Assembly (NCBI GenBank): GCA_905479655.1
Contig: CAJQNK010000218.1
Coordinates: forward strand, 1 to 32,759
DNA length: 32,759 bases
Source of the DNA: an uncultured bacterium
GTDB lineage: Bacteria > Acidobacteriota > Thermoanaerobaculia > Multivoradales > JAHEKO01
Direction: 5' to 3'
Part shown: in pieces, positions 17,167 to 25,477 of the stretch
How positions within the stretch are numbered: position 1 is the first letter of the stretch
Layout: each line of letters begins with the position of its first letter
Program-made: the position numbers and the translations under genes
The notes under the pieces: generated by a model
What the model was told of the DNA's origin: nothing
The model's input: only the letters and a program-made list of their open reading frames with translations
Database searches by the model: none

Positions 17167-17265
17167 GTGTGCAGGAGCTGCGCGACCGACCCCACCCTCG
17201 CCCTGACGTGCCGCCACCGCCGCACGTTCGACCCACGCTGCGGAGGTCTCGAGGCCGTGGGCTGA
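17167..17265 (+). CDS. Possible leaderless 32-residue Cys-rich peptide
   Basis: Candidate only. The 33-codon frame starts at a GTG exactly 7 nt after TATAAT, the position expected for a leaderless start. It encodes a peptide with C2, C5, C15, H17 and C25 (CRSC, TCRH and DPRCGG), a metal-ligand-like arrangement. Of its 32 sense codons, 29 end in G or C, matching the coding bias of neighbouring genes. It ends with TGA 156 bp before rmuC. It could be a regulatory leader peptide, a tiny zinc-binding protein, or chance. No homologue is known to me. Confidence 0.4.
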   Translation: MCRSCATDPTLALTCRHRRTFDPRCGGLEAVG

Positions 17266-17421
17266 CCGCGCGGTCCCCGGGACTCCCGACCGCCGGGCAT
17301 CGTGGCCGTCCTTCGGTAACGCCGGCCTGGATAGACTCGGGCGTCAAAGACGGGCCGGCCCCGCGACACCCGGACGACCGCGGTCCGGGGACACCGCCCA
17401 CGGCCCGGAGGAAACGCCGCC

Positions 17422-18819
17422 ATGGGGATCTCCGAGCTCCTGCCGTATCTGGTCGTCTTCGCCGTCGCCTTCACGCTCGGCGCCGCGCTCGCCTGGCTCC
17501 TCGCCCGGTCGGGGCGAGCCGCCGACGACGGCCGCGGCGCCGCGGCCGAGGCCACCGCGCTGGCGGAGATCGCGCGGCGCCGCGAGGCCGAGGCCGCGAC
17601 GGAGGCCCTGCGCAGGGAGCTCAACGAGCTCTCCCGGGAGCTCGCCGTCGCCGAGGAGAGGTCCGCCCGGGCCCGGCAGACGGCGGAGGAGCAGGCCCGC
17701 TTCCTGAACGGCGCGCGGGCCGAGCTGACCGCGTCCTTCGAGTCGCTCGCCGCCCGTGCGCTCGAGGGCTCCTCGAACCGCCTCCTCGAGCTGGCGGAGC
17801 AGCGACTCGGAAGGGCCCGGGAGGCCGCGACCTCCGACCTCGACGCGCGCAAGGCCGCGATCGAGGGTCTCCTCGGCCCGCTCCGGAAGTCTCTCGAGGA
17901 GCTGGGCTCGACCACCGGCGAGATCGAACGCGCCCGGATCGACGCCTATGCCCGGATCGACCGTCAGGTGCGTCTCCTGGCCGAGGCGGCGGCCGCCCTG
18001 GACGAGCGCACGACCTCGCTGGCCACCGCCCTGCGAGGGCCCGTGGCCCGCGGCCGCTGGGGCGAGATGGCGCTGCGCAACGCCGTGGAGCTGGCGGGGA
18101 TGAGTCCGCACTGCGACTTCGTCGAGCAGAAGACCCTGGAGGGCGGAGGGCGTCCCGACATGGTCGTGCGGCTCCCCGGCCATCGCGCCATCCCGGTCGA
18201 CGCGAAGGCGCCGCTCTCGGCCTACCTGGAGGCCTCCGAGGCCACGACGGCCCAGCGCCGCGACGCCGCCCTCGACCGGCATGCCCGCGACGTGCGCTCC
18301 CACGTCAAGGCGCTGGCCCGACGGGGCTACGCCGAGGCCGTCGACGGCGACGTCGACCTGGTCGTCCTCTTCCTGCCCGGCGACGCCTTCCTGTCGGGGG
18401 CCCTGGCCCGCGACCCGGAGATCCTGGAGGACGCGCTGCGCGACAAGGTGCTGCTGGCGACCCCCACCAGCCTGGTCGCCCTGCTGCGGACGGTGGCCCT
18501 CTCCTGGCGTGAGCGGGCTCTGGCGGAGAACGCGGAGGCCATCGCGGCGACCGCCCGGGAGCTGTGGGAGCGGGCCGCCCGCTTTGGCGAGGAGCTCGAC
18601 AAGACCGGCCGCGGCCTGGACACCGCGGTGACCGCCTACAACCGGGCCGTCGGCTCGTTCGAGCGCCGCCTCATGCCCATGGCCCGCCGGCTGGACGAGC
18701 TGGGGGCCGCGGACGGCGCCCGCCGGCGTCTGGAGGCGCCGATGCCGAGCGAACCCCCCCGCCGCCGAGCGGCGGAGCCGGACGAGCCGGGCGAGCGGGA
18801 CACCACCCCCGGCTCCTGA
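17422..18819 (+). CDS. rmuC: DNA recombination protein RmuC
   Basis: RmuC-family protein of 465 residues. An N-terminal transmembrane helix (about 6-27) is followed by a long Ala/Glu/Arg-rich coiled coil (about 40-200) and the conserved RmuC nuclease-like core. Core signatures seen: GRWGEMALRN, KTLEGGGRPDMVVRLPG, PVDAKAPLSAY, LFLPGDAFLSGAL and LLATPTSLVALLRTVA. RmuC limits inversions and other rearrangements between repeats and is thought to be a membrane-anchored PD-(D/E)xK-type nuclease. The tail after about residue 435 is a charged, Pro/Arg-rich extension. The ATG at 17422 has GGAGG about 10 nt upstream. The gene converges on pcm with an 18-bp gap. Confidence 0.92.
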   Translation: MGISELLPYLVVFAVAFTLGAALAWLLARSGRAADDGRGAAAEATALAEIARRREAEAATEALRRELNELSRELAVAEERSARARQTAEEQARFLNGARAELTASFESLAARALEGSSNRLLELAEQRLGRAREAATSDLDARKAAIEGLLGPLRKSLEELGSTTGEIERARIDAYARIDRQVRLLAEAAAALDERTTSLATALRGPVARGRWGEMALRNAVELAGMSPHCDFVEQKTLEGGGRPDMVVRLPGHRAIPVDAKAPLSAYLEASEATTAQRRDAALDRHARDVRSHVKALARRGYAEAVDGDVDLVVLFLPGDAFLSGALARDPEILEDALRDKVLLATPTSLVALLRTVALSWRERALAENAEAIAATARELWERAARFGEELDKTGRGLDTAVTAYNRAVGSFERRLMPMARRLDELGAADGARRRLEAPMPSEPPRRRAAEPDEPGERDTTPGS

Positions 18820-18837
18820 GCCGCCGCCGCCGTCCGG

Positions 18838-19485
18838 TCAGCGCGACACCAGCGGCACGAACCTGACCGCCAGGACGCTCCGACAGTCCATCCGGCCGTC
18901 CCCGAGACGCGTCAACACCTGGAGGTCCTGGATCCCGACGCCCACCGGCACGACCATCCGTCCCCCCGTGACGAGCTGCGGTCCGAGCGCCGGCGGCACC
19001 ACCTCGGGCGCGGCGGTCACCAGGACGCCGTCGAACGGCGCCGCCTCGGGCCAGCCGTCGCGGCCGTCGCCCACCCGGTAGCGGACGTTGCGGCAGCCGA
19101 GGCCGTCGAGCGCCTCGCGGGCGCCCTGCTGGAGCTCGGGCACGATCTCCACCGTCCAGACCTCCCCCGCGAGCCGGGAGAGGAGCGCCGTCTGGTAGCC
19201 GGAGCCGGTGCCGATCTCCAGCACCCTCTCGGCCCCCGTCAGACCCAGCTGGTCCGTCATCAGGGCGACGATGTAGGGCTGGGAAATCGTCTGGCCGGCC
19301 GCGATGGGGAGGGCGTAGTCGGCGTAGGCGGCCTCCCGCAGCGCCGAGGGAACGAAACGATGCCGCGGGATCTCCGCCATCGCTTCGAGAAGCCGGGGGT
19401 CGCGAACGCCCCGACGACGGATCTGGCTCTCGATCATCCTGCGGCACTCCCGCCGCCAGCCGTGATCCGTCCCGTCAGCGGTCAT
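18838..19485 (-). CDS. pcm: Protein-L-isoaspartate O-methyltransferase (cytoplasmic)
   Basis: SAM-dependent methyltransferase of 215 residues, the usual PCMT length, that methylates isoaspartyl residues to start repair of aged proteins. Signatures: IPRHRFVP near residue 39, the substrate/SAM loop ALPIAAGQTISQPYIVALM, SAM motif I VLEIGTGSGYQTALL, WTVEI and a C-terminal GGRMVVPVG. There is no signal peptide, so it is cytoplasmic. The start at 19485 has GGAG in CCGGAGAGCTC directly upstream. It lies 27 bp after the stop of a paralogous, exported PCMT gene and is probably co-transcribed with it. Confidence 0.92.
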   Translation of the reverse strand: MTADGTDHGWRRECRRMIESQIRRRGVRDPRLLEAMAEIPRHRFVPSALREAAYADYALPIAAGQTISQPYIVALMTDQLGLTGAERVLEIGTGSGYQTALLSRLAGEVWTVEIVPELQQGAREALDGLGCRNVRYRVGDGRDGWPEAAPFDGVLVTAAPEVVPPALGPQLVTGGRMVVPVGVGIQDLQVLTRLGDGRMDCRSVLAVRFVPLVSR

Positions 19486-19512
19486 GAGCTCTCCGGGATC
19501 TCCGACGCGCGC

Positions 19513-20235
19513 TCAGCCGTCCTCGCGCAGGGTCCCCGTCATCGGCTCGAGACGGACCGGAATCGACCTGCGCTTCTCGATGCCGTCGGGGGTGCGGACG
19601 AAGACCACCAGGTCCTGGAAGAAGGCGCCGATGGGCATCACCGCCCGGCCTCCCATCTCGAGCTGCTCGAGGAGCGGCTGGGGCGGTCGCTCGACCGCGG
19701 CCGTGAGCAGGATGGCGTCGAAGGGTGCCTCCTGAGGCCATCCCTGGTACCCGTCGCCTACCCTGACGTGGACGTTGTCGTAGCCCAGAGAGGCCAGCGT
19801 CGACCGAGCCCGCTGGGCGAGATCCTGGATGATCTCCACCGTGTAGACCTCCCCCGCCAACCGCGAGAGCACACCGGCCTGGTACCCCGTCCCGGTCCCG
19901 ATCTCGAGGACCCGCTCGTCGCCCGACAACTCGAGCAGCTCGGCCATGAGGGCGACGAGGTAGGGCTGGAGGATGTGCTGGCCGTCACCGATGGGGACCG
20001 CGATGTCGCCGTAGGCCTGATCCTGGACCCCCTCGGGCAGGAACTCGTGGCGAGGCACGTCCCGCATGGCGGCCACCACCCGCGGATCCACAACGCCACG
20101 GCGAACGATCTGCTCTTCCACCATCTGCCACCGCGCCCGCTGCAGGAAGTCCTGCTTCAGATCCTCCTCCCCGGAGACCGCCGGCGCGGAGGCCAGGAGG
20201 CTGACGAGGAGGGCGATGAGGGCGGTCGTGCGCAT
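19513..20235 (-). CDS. Exported protein-L-isoaspartate O-methyltransferase
   Basis: Second PCMT paralogue, 240 residues: a Sec-type signal (RTTALIALLVSLLASAPA, cleavage likely near VSG/EE) and a complete methyltransferase domain. Seen in order: VPRHEFLP, AVPIGDGQHILQPYLVALM, SAM motif I VLEIGTGTGYQAGVL, YTVEI and GGRAVMPIG. Enzyme activity outside the cytoplasm is puzzling because SAM is cytoplasmic, so either the signal acts as an anchor or the protein is exported for another purpose (inference). The start at 20235 was chosen because a promoter (-35 at 20286-20281, -10 at 20263-20258) puts the transcription start near 20251, downstream of two longer in-frame starts (20286 and 20259). A weak AGGA precedes the ATG. 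Confidence 0.85.
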   Translation of the reverse strand: MRTTALIALLVSLLASAPAVSGEEDLKQDFLQRARWQMVEEQIVRRGVVDPRVVAAMRDVPRHEFLPEGVQDQAYGDIAVPIGDGQHILQPYLVALMAELLELSGDERVLEIGTGTGYQAGVLSRLAGEVYTVEIIQDLAQRARSTLASLGYDNVHVRVGDGYQGWPQEAPFDAILLTAAVERPPQPLLEQLEMGGRAVMPIGAFFQDLVVFVRTPDGIEKRRSIPVRLEPMTGTLREDG

Positions 20236-20257
20236 GGCGGGCTGATTCCTGGGCTCC

Positions 20258-20286
20258 ATTGTGACAACGGATGGTGCAATTGCCAA
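20258..20286 (-). promoter_or_regulatory. Promoter of the tandem PCMT genes
   Basis: On the minus strand, TTGGCA (20286-20281), a 17-nt spacer and CACAAT (20263-20258). The predicted transcription start is about 16 nt before the ATG at 20235. It lies in the divergent gap with mtaB. Confidence 0.6.
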
Positions 20287-20337
20287 GCCAGCCGCTCCGC
20301 CGCGCGGGTGGAGCGCGGCTCACCGGGGGCCCGTCGC

Positions 20338-20343
20338 TACAAT
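20338..20343 (+). promoter_or_regulatory. -10 hexamer TACAAT of mtaB
   Basis: TACAAT followed by 7 nt and the GTG at 20351, with no Shine-Dalgarno and no good -35. The spacing predicts a leaderless mRNA and rules out the overlapping ATG at 20342 as the start. Confidence 0.55.
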
Positions 20344-20350
20344 GGGCGGC

Positions 20351-21670
20351 GTGAAGGTCTTCTTCAGCAATCTGGGGTGCAAGCTCAACCAGGCGGAGCT
20401 GGAGGATCTCGCCCGCCGCTTCCACGCCGCGGGGCACGAGATCTCCCCCGCCCTGGAGGAGGCCGACCTCCACGTCGTCAACACCTGCACGGTGACGGCG
20501 GCCGCCGCTCGGGATTCGCGCAAGCTCGCCCGGCGCGGGCAGCGCTTGCGCCACGAGTTGAGGACGGTGCTCACCGGCTGCTGGAGCGCCGCCGAGCCCG
20601 CGGCCGCCGCACGCCTCGCCGGCGTCGACCTCGTCGTCCCCAACGACGACAAGGAGAGCCTTCTCGATCTCGTGCACGAACGCTTCGGCGCCCCCGCGGT
20701 GGCGCCGCGTCCGAAGCTCGACCTGGAGCTCCCCTACGTGCCGCTGGCCTTCGGCAACGCCCGTGCGCTGGTCAAGGTGGAGGACGGGTGCAACATGCGC
20801 TGCTCGTTCTGCATCATCCCGTCGACCCGCGGGCACCAACGGAGTCGACCGGTGGGCGAGGTCGTGCGGGAGGTCGAGGCCCTCGTGCGGAGCGGCTTCC
20901 ACGAGGTCGTCGTCACGGGGGTACAGATCTCCTCCTACCGGAGCGGCCGGGAGCGCCTGGCCGATCTCACGGCGCAGCTCCTCGACCGGACCTCGGTCGG
21001 TCGCCTGCGCCTCACCTCCATCGCGCCGTGGGACTTCGACCCGCGCCTCCTGACTCTGGTGGCGGGCGGGCGGGTCTGCCGCCACTTCCACTTCTCTCTC
21101 CAGAGCGGCTCGGCCCGCACCCTCTCGCGGATGCGCCGACCGTACTCGCCCGAGGGCTTCGCCGAGCTCCTGCGCAGCGTCCGCGCGGCGGTCCCGGGCG
21201 TCGCCATCACGACCGACGTGATCGTCGGCTTCCCCGGGGAGACCGAGGAGGAGTTCGAGGAGAGCCTCTCCTTCGTCGACTCGTGCGCCTTCGCCCGCAT
21301 CCACGCCTTCCCCTTCTCGCCGCGCGCGGGCACCGAGGCGGCCGGCCTGGCCGACCCGGTGCACGCCGCGACCGTGCGCGAGCGGATGGGCCGCATGCTG
21401 AGTCTGGCGCGGGAGGCCGACGCGGCCTTCCGCCGGAGCCGGCTCGGCGAGGCGGCCGAGGTGCTCTGGGAGAGCCGTCGCGGCGACTCCTGGCACGGCA
21501 CCACCGACCACTACGTCCGGGTGACCCTGCCGGCGGACGGCCTGGAGCGCTCGGGAAGGACCGCGCGGGTGCGACTCGAAGCTCTCGACGGCGAGCGGGT
21601 CACGGCCCGTGAGCTCGAGGTCGCGCCGCCCTTCCCGTCGCGGATCGCTGCGGCCGGGGCCCGGCGATGA
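20351..21670 (+). CDS. mtaB: tRNA methylthiotransferase MtaB
   Basis: Radical-SAM methylthiotransferase of 439 residues that adds the 2-methylthio group to t6A37 of tRNAs. The N-terminal UPF0004 domain supplies one Fe-S cluster through C10, C46 and C77 (LGCKLNQ, VNTCTV and TGC). The radical-SAM cluster is CNMRCSFC with C147, C151 and C154. A TRAM-like C-terminal region follows. The LGCKLNQAE N-terminus and VEDGCNMRCSFCIIPSTRG favour MtaB over MiaB. The GTG at 20351 gives the canonical N-terminus MKVFFSNLGCKLN and sits 7 nt behind TACAAT. The stop overlaps the next gene by 4 nt (ATGA), so the two are translationally coupled. Confidence 0.9.
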   Translation: MKVFFSNLGCKLNQAELEDLARRFHAAGHEISPALEEADLHVVNTCTVTAAAARDSRKLARRGQRLRHELRTVLTGCWSAAEPAAAARLAGVDLVVPNDDKESLLDLVHERFGAPAVAPRPKLDLELPYVPLAFGNARALVKVEDGCNMRCSFCIIPSTRGHQRSRPVGEVVREVEALVRSGFHEVVVTGVQISSYRSGRERLADLTAQLLDRTSVGRLRLTSIAPWDFDPRLLTLVAGGRVCRHFHFSLQSGSARTLSRMRRPYSPEGFAELLRSVRAAVPGVAITTDVIVGFPGETEEEFEESLSFVDSCAFARIHAFPFSPRAGTEAAGLADPVHAATVRERMGRMLSLAREADAAFRRSRLGEAAEVLWESRRGDSWHGTTDHYVRVTLPADGLERSGRTARVRLEALDGERVTARELEVAPPFPSRIAAAGARR

Positions 21671-23001
21671 GCCGGCCCGACGACCGGGGTCTCTCACCCG
21701 ACCGGATCGACGAGATCGCCTCGGCCGCCATGGCCTCGAGCACGGCCGACGAGACCGAGATCGCCTGGATCGAGTACCGCGAGCGCCGGGCCGGGATCGG
21801 ACCCGGTGCGACCGCTGGAGCGCGGTTCGAGCGCAGCGTGCTGGTGCGGGTGATCGATCGCGGGCGCCTCGGATCGCACCACACGTCGCCGGACTCCGCC
21901 AGGGATCTGGAGGAGGCGATCCGCCAGGCCCAGGCGAGTTCCCGCAGTTGCGAGCCCCTGACCGATCTGCGACACCTTCCCGCCGACAGCGGGGAGGTGC
22001 CGCAGGTGGCGCCGCTGTTCTCCCAGGAGGTCGTCGACCTCGATCGCCCGCGGGCCGAGAACCTCCTCTCGTCTGCCGCTGTCGCCAGCGAGCGGGCCTC
22101 GCTGACCTGGCGCGACGGCCGCGTGGCCGTTCTCAACAGTCGCGGGATTCGGCGCTCCTGCCAGGTGACCACCGTGGACGGCGAGGTCTCCTGTGGCGAG
22201 CGGGTCGGGGCCGGGTGGGCCGCGGCCAGCGCCCGGACCCTCGAGGATCTCGGCCTCGCGGGGCTCGTCGATCGCGCCCGCCGCCGCCACTCAGACGAGC
22301 CCGGCGGCGACCTGCCCGAGGAGCCACCCCGCCTCCTGTTCTCGCCCGAGGCGACCGGGCAGCTCCTGTGCGTCCTCCGCGACGAGGCCTTCACGGCTCG
22401 GGCCTACGTCGCGGGTCTGTCCTTCCTGCGCGAGCACTCCGGCGTTCAGGTCTTCGACCACACGGTCAACCTCCTCGACGACGGCACCGACCCGCGCGCG
22501 TTGCCGTTTCCGTTCGACCTGGAGGGCATCGCCAAGCACCGCGTCGAGCTCATCGACGCCGGCACCCCACGCACCCCCGCGCTGGACTCGCGGCAGAGCG
22601 CAGCCCTCGGGCTCCAGTCGACCGGCCACGCCAGCGGCGGGGGCGAGGCTCGACCCGAGAACCTCGTGCTCCTGCCGGGCGACCTCGAAGACGACGAGCT
22701 CCTGCGGCGGGCGGACGGCGGCCTGTGGATCCCCCGGCTCCTGCGGGTCGAGTGCTTCGACTCCCATCGGATGCTGCTGCGGCTTCGGGCCCGCGGGGCG
22801 CGGGTGGTCAGCGACGGGCGGCTGGGCGCCGCGCTGCCCGATCTGGTCTGGGAGGGGAGCCTGCTCAGGATGCTCGCCGACCTCGAAGGGCTGGGGCGGG
22901 ATCTCGTCACCCGCAGCCAGGGCTCAGCGATCCTCGGGGGCATCGCGGCGCCCGCCTCCCTGATCCGTTGCGGGACCCTACCGACCGCGGTCGGGGCCTG
23001 A
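21667..23001 (+). CDS. TldE/PmbA-like protein of the TldD/PmbA family
   Basis: Protein of 444 residues related to TldE/PmbA, the non-catalytic partner in the TldD-TldE metalloprotease that trims peptides such as microcin B17. Recognisable blocks are FPFDLEGIAKHRVELIDAG and DSRQSAALGLQSTGHA, which correspond to conserved PmbA segments. No HExxxH zinc motif of the TldD type is present. The sequence is divergent, and no tldD partner lies in the window. The ATG overlaps the mtaB stop, so it is co-translated with mtaB. It converges on the RsbU-like gene with a 37-bp gap. The family assignment is fairly secure; the substrate is unknown. Confidence 0.78.
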   Translation: MSRPDDRGLSPDRIDEIASAAMASSTADETEIAWIEYRERRAGIGPGATAGARFERSVLVRVIDRGRLGSHHTSPDSARDLEEAIRQAQASSRSCEPLTDLRHLPADSGEVPQVAPLFSQEVVDLDRPRAENLLSSAAVASERASLTWRDGRVAVLNSRGIRRSCQVTTVDGEVSCGERVGAGWAAASARTLEDLGLAGLVDRARRRHSDEPGGDLPEEPPRLLFSPEATGQLLCVLRDEAFTARAYVAGLSFLREHSGVQVFDHTVNLLDDGTDPRALPFPFDLEGIAKHRVELIDAGTPRTPALDSRQSAALGLQSTGHASGGGEARPENLVLLPGDLEDDELLRRADGGLWIPRLLRVECFDSHRMLLRLRARGARVVSDGRLGAALPDLVWEGSLLRMLADLEGLGRDLVTRSQGSAILGGIAAPASLIRCGTLPTAVGA

Positions 23002-23038
23002 GCGCTGCAGCGCGAGGCGTGCCGACCGGCGCCGAGCC

Positions 23039-24610
23039 CTACGACCGGCGAAGAAGGACGACGGTCTGGTCGTCGGCCTGCGGGCGTCCGCACGCGAAGT
23101 CGGCGGTCGCCTGGTCGATCGCCTTCACGATCTCGGGCAGCGGCTCCTCCCGCAGCTCCCGCAGCACGGCGGCGAGCCGATCGTTGCCGAACTCCTCGTC
23201 GTCGGGCGCCGGACACTCGGTGATCCCGTCGCTGAAGATGCACAGGAGGTCGCCGTGCTCCATTCGCGCCGTGCGGGTCCGGTAGGTGGAGCCCGGCAGC
23301 ATCCCGAGCGGCAGGCCGCACGGCGAGAGCTCCTCCGCCCGGCCATCCGCGGCCCGGATCAGGATGGCGGGGTTGTGGCCGGCGTTGAGGTAGCCGAGGT
23401 CGCCGGAGTTCGGTCGCGCGTGGACCAGGAAGAAGGTGATGAAGCGGTTCGAGCCGCTGGACTCCAGGATGTGGCGGTTCAGCCGCTCCAGCAGCGTCGG
23501 CCCCGCCCCCATGTGGTCCAGGAGGAGTCGCAGACCGGAGCTCAGCGTGGAGACCAGGAGAGCCGCCGGCATCCCCTTGCCCGAGACGTCGGCCACGATC
23601 AGGCCGAGGCTCCCCTCCTCCAGCGGCACCATGTCGTAGAGGTCGCCCCCCACATGTCGCGCGGGACGGCTCCAGCCGTCGATCTCGAAACCGGGAAGGT
23701 CCGGGAGTGTCGTCGGGAGCAGACGCCGCTGGATGTCGGAGGCGAGGTCGAGCTCGCGCTCCAAGCGCTCCTTCTCCAGCGCCTGGCGGTGGAGCCGCGC
23801 GTTCTCGAGCGCGAGCGCCGCCTGGTTGGCGAACAGCGACAGGGTACGGCGGTCGGCCTCGGCAAAGGGCCCGACACCGTGGCGACTCTCCTTGTCGCCC
23901 ATCGCGAGGATGCCCCGGGAGCTGCCCTCCACCTCGATGGGCACCGCCAGGACGTGCTCCGCGCCGGGCAGCAGACGCTGGTCCTCGGGGCCCTTTGCCT
24001 GGAGGATGGCCCGGAGTCGCGGGTCCTCGGGATCCACCTCCTCGAGGGCGGCGCCGCCGAAGGTCTGGTGCAGGCGGTAGACCCCGTCGTCCAGCGTGTA
24101 CAGCGCCGCACGCCGCGCATCCAGGAGCGAGACCGCACGCAGGAGGATCTCCTCGTACAGCTCCTGGAGCTCCAGGGTCGAGGCGATGGCGAGCCCCACG
24201 TCGTAGAGCGCCTCGAGCTCGACGCCCCGGTACGCGACCTCGAAGTGGCGGCGCTTGAGCTGCTGGCGGAGTCGGTAGACCTGGATGCCGCTGGCCAGGG
24301 CCACCAGGACCATGCCGGGCAGCTTGCCGGTCGCCGGGGCCGGATGCAGGATCCGCGCCCTTGGCAACTCGGTCACGACGAGTTCCCCGAGCTCCTCCGG
24401 GAGGCGCTCCGGGAACTCCGGTCGCCCTACGGCCAGGTGCCGCTCGAAGCCCGAGTCCCCTTCGAGGTAGAGGGCCGCGCCCGAGACCGAGGCCCCTTCG
24501 CAGACGGCTCTCAGCAGGTTCTCGAGCAGCGTCCGGTCCGAAGCTCCCTCGGCCTGCCGGAGGAGATCCGCCCAGGCGTCCTCGGTGTCGACCGCGGCGG
24601 AGTTGGCCAT
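23039..24610 (-). CDS. RsbU/SpoIIE-type PP2C phosphatase with GAF domain
   Basis: Signalling phosphatase of 523 residues. An N-terminal degenerate GAF-like region with a hydrophobic stretch (about residues 10-125) is followed by a GAF sensor domain (about 140-280), a coiled-coil linker (ALEKERLERELDLASDIQ) and a C-terminal SpoIIE/PP2C domain (about 300-523). Metal-binding Asp motifs are all present: GGDLYD, VADVSGKG, DGITE and ADDQT. It should dephosphorylate the STAS protein encoded just upstream, freeing it to bind the RsbW-like kinase. The ATG at 24610 lies 7 nt after the STAS stop. A GTG at 24625 that overlaps that stop by 8 nt is equally possible and adds 5 residues. It is the last gene of the partner-switching cluster. 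Confidence 0.88.
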   Translation of the reverse strand: MANSAAVDTEDAWADLLRQAEGASDRTLLENLLRAVCEGASVSGAALYLEGDSGFERHLAVGRPEFPERLPEELGELVVTELPRARILHPAPATGKLPGMVLVALASGIQVYRLRQQLKRRHFEVAYRGVELEALYDVGLAIASTLELQELYEEILLRAVSLLDARRAALYTLDDGVYRLHQTFGGAALEEVDPEDPRLRAILQAKGPEDQRLLPGAEHVLAVPIEVEGSSRGILAMGDKESRHGVGPFAEADRRTLSLFANQAALALENARLHRQALEKERLERELDLASDIQRRLLPTTLPDLPGFEIDGWSRPARHVGGDLYDMVPLEEGSLGLIVADVSGKGMPAALLVSTLSSGLRLLLDHMGAGPTLLERLNRHILESSGSNRFITFFLVHARPNSGDLGYLNAGHNPAILIRAADGRAEELSPCGLPLGMLPGSTYRTRTARMEHGDLLCIFSDGITECPAPDDEEFGNDRLAAVLRELREEPLPEIVKAIDQATADFACGRPQADDQTVVLLRRS

Positions 24611-24617
24611 GCGCGGA

Positions 24618-24968
24618 TCAGCCACCCATCTCGCCGACGCCCGTCTCCTCGTCCGGGAAGATCGTCGCGTACTGGGTCAGGCCCATGATGTGGAAGGTCT
24701 TCTCGATGGTGGGCGTCAGACAGCAGAAGGCGAGGCGGCCGTCGATCTCCAACATCTTCTCGATGATCTCGATGAGGATCGAGATGCCGATCGAGTTGAC
24801 GATCTTCGTCCCCTTGAGGTTGAGCAGGAGAGTCTTCTCCCCGTCGCCGATCAGGTCATAGGCGACCCGGGCGATCTCCTCCCCACCTTGGTTGTTGATG
24901 TAGCCCTCGGTATAGATCACCGCCAGATCGTCCCGACGGTCGAGGGTCACTCTGAGGTTCTCGGTCAT
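24618..24968 (-). CDS. STAS-domain anti-anti-sigma-factor-like protein
   Basis: Single STAS domain, 116 residues, of the RsbV/SpoIIAA type. The segment KIVNSIGISILIEII carries S59 at the position usually phosphorylated by the cognate kinase (compare DSSGLG in RsbV). Phosphorylation by the RsbW-like kinase and dephosphorylation by the RsbU-like phosphatase should switch its binding partner. The ATG at 24968 is preceded by GGGGTG at 6-nt spacing. A GTG at 24977 would add 3 residues. It lies 16 bp after the kinase gene and directly before the phosphatase gene. Confidence 0.88.
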   Translation of the reverse strand: MTENLRVTLDRRDDLAVIYTEGYINNQGGEEIARVAYDLIGDGEKTLLLNLKGTKIVNSIGISILIEIIEKMLEIDGRLAFCCLTPTIEKTFHIMGLTQYATIFPDEETGVGEMGG

Positions 24969-24984
24969 CTCACTCACCCCGCAG

Positions 24985-25419
24985 TCAGCGCAGCTTGCTC
25001 ATCACCACGGTGGTGCCCTCCGAGGCGGAATCGATCGCCACCTCGTCCATCAGGCCCCGGATGATCTTAAGCCCCCACCCACGCTTGCTCTCCGCCTTCA
25101 GCTTCTGCTCGATGCTGGGCTCCTCCAACGCATCCTGAGAGAAACCCGTGCCCTTGTCGCGGATCGTGATCTCGAGGCGCTCGGGCTCGGCCTCGCCCAG
25201 CACGGCGAACCGGATGTAGACCTTCCGGTCCTCGGCCCCGCTGTGCTCGAAGGCGTTGATGCACGCTTCCACCACCGCCATCCGCACCTCGTCGATCTTA
25301 TCCGGGGTCATCTGCATGAACTCCGCCAGAGCCGCGGCAGTCGTGCTTGCGGCGATCTCCATGTCGGAGACCATCGGGAGAGTCAGCGTGACCTCCCGCA
25401 ATATGGAGGAATTGTCCAT
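24985..25419 (-). CDS. RsbW/SpoIIAB-like serine kinase (HATPase anti-sigma type)
   Basis: GHKL-type ATPase of 144 residues in the RsbW/SpoIIAB family, which binds a partner (often a sigma factor) and phosphorylates a STAS antagonist. Seen: N-box EACINAFEHS with E51 and N55, G1 box DKGTGF (88-93), G2 box KRGWGLKII (about 112-120) and a final EGTTVVM strand. There is no membrane segment. The start at 25419 lacks a clear Shine-Dalgarno. It lies 58 bp after the small membrane-peptide gene, with a short inverted repeat TTCGAC/GTCGAA (25453-25465) in between. No cognate sigma factor gene is in the window, so the downstream target is unknown. Confidence 0.88.
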   Translation of the reverse strand: MDNSSILREVTLTLPMVSDMEIAASTTAAALAEFMQMTPDKIDEVRMAVVEACINAFEHSGAEDRKVYIRFAVLGEAEPERLEITIRDKGTGFSQDALEEPSIEQKLKAESKRGWGLKIIRGLMDEVAIDSASEGTTVVMSKLR

Positions 25420-25477
25420 ACAGATCCCGTAGTACGACGAGTCGGACCCGGCTTCGACCGTCGAACTCTACTCGATT

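Noticed and set aside
15054..17915. 953-codon minus-strand frame across the di-heme gene and rmuC
   Set aside because: Low-complexity Val/Arg/Gly/Asp translation that spans two well-supported plus-strand genes and a terminator; a codon-bias artefact.
25453..25465. TTCGAC/GTCGAA inverted repeat before the RsbW-like gene as an operator
   Set aside because: Only 6-bp arms, a single copy and no nearby -10 element; too little to call a site.
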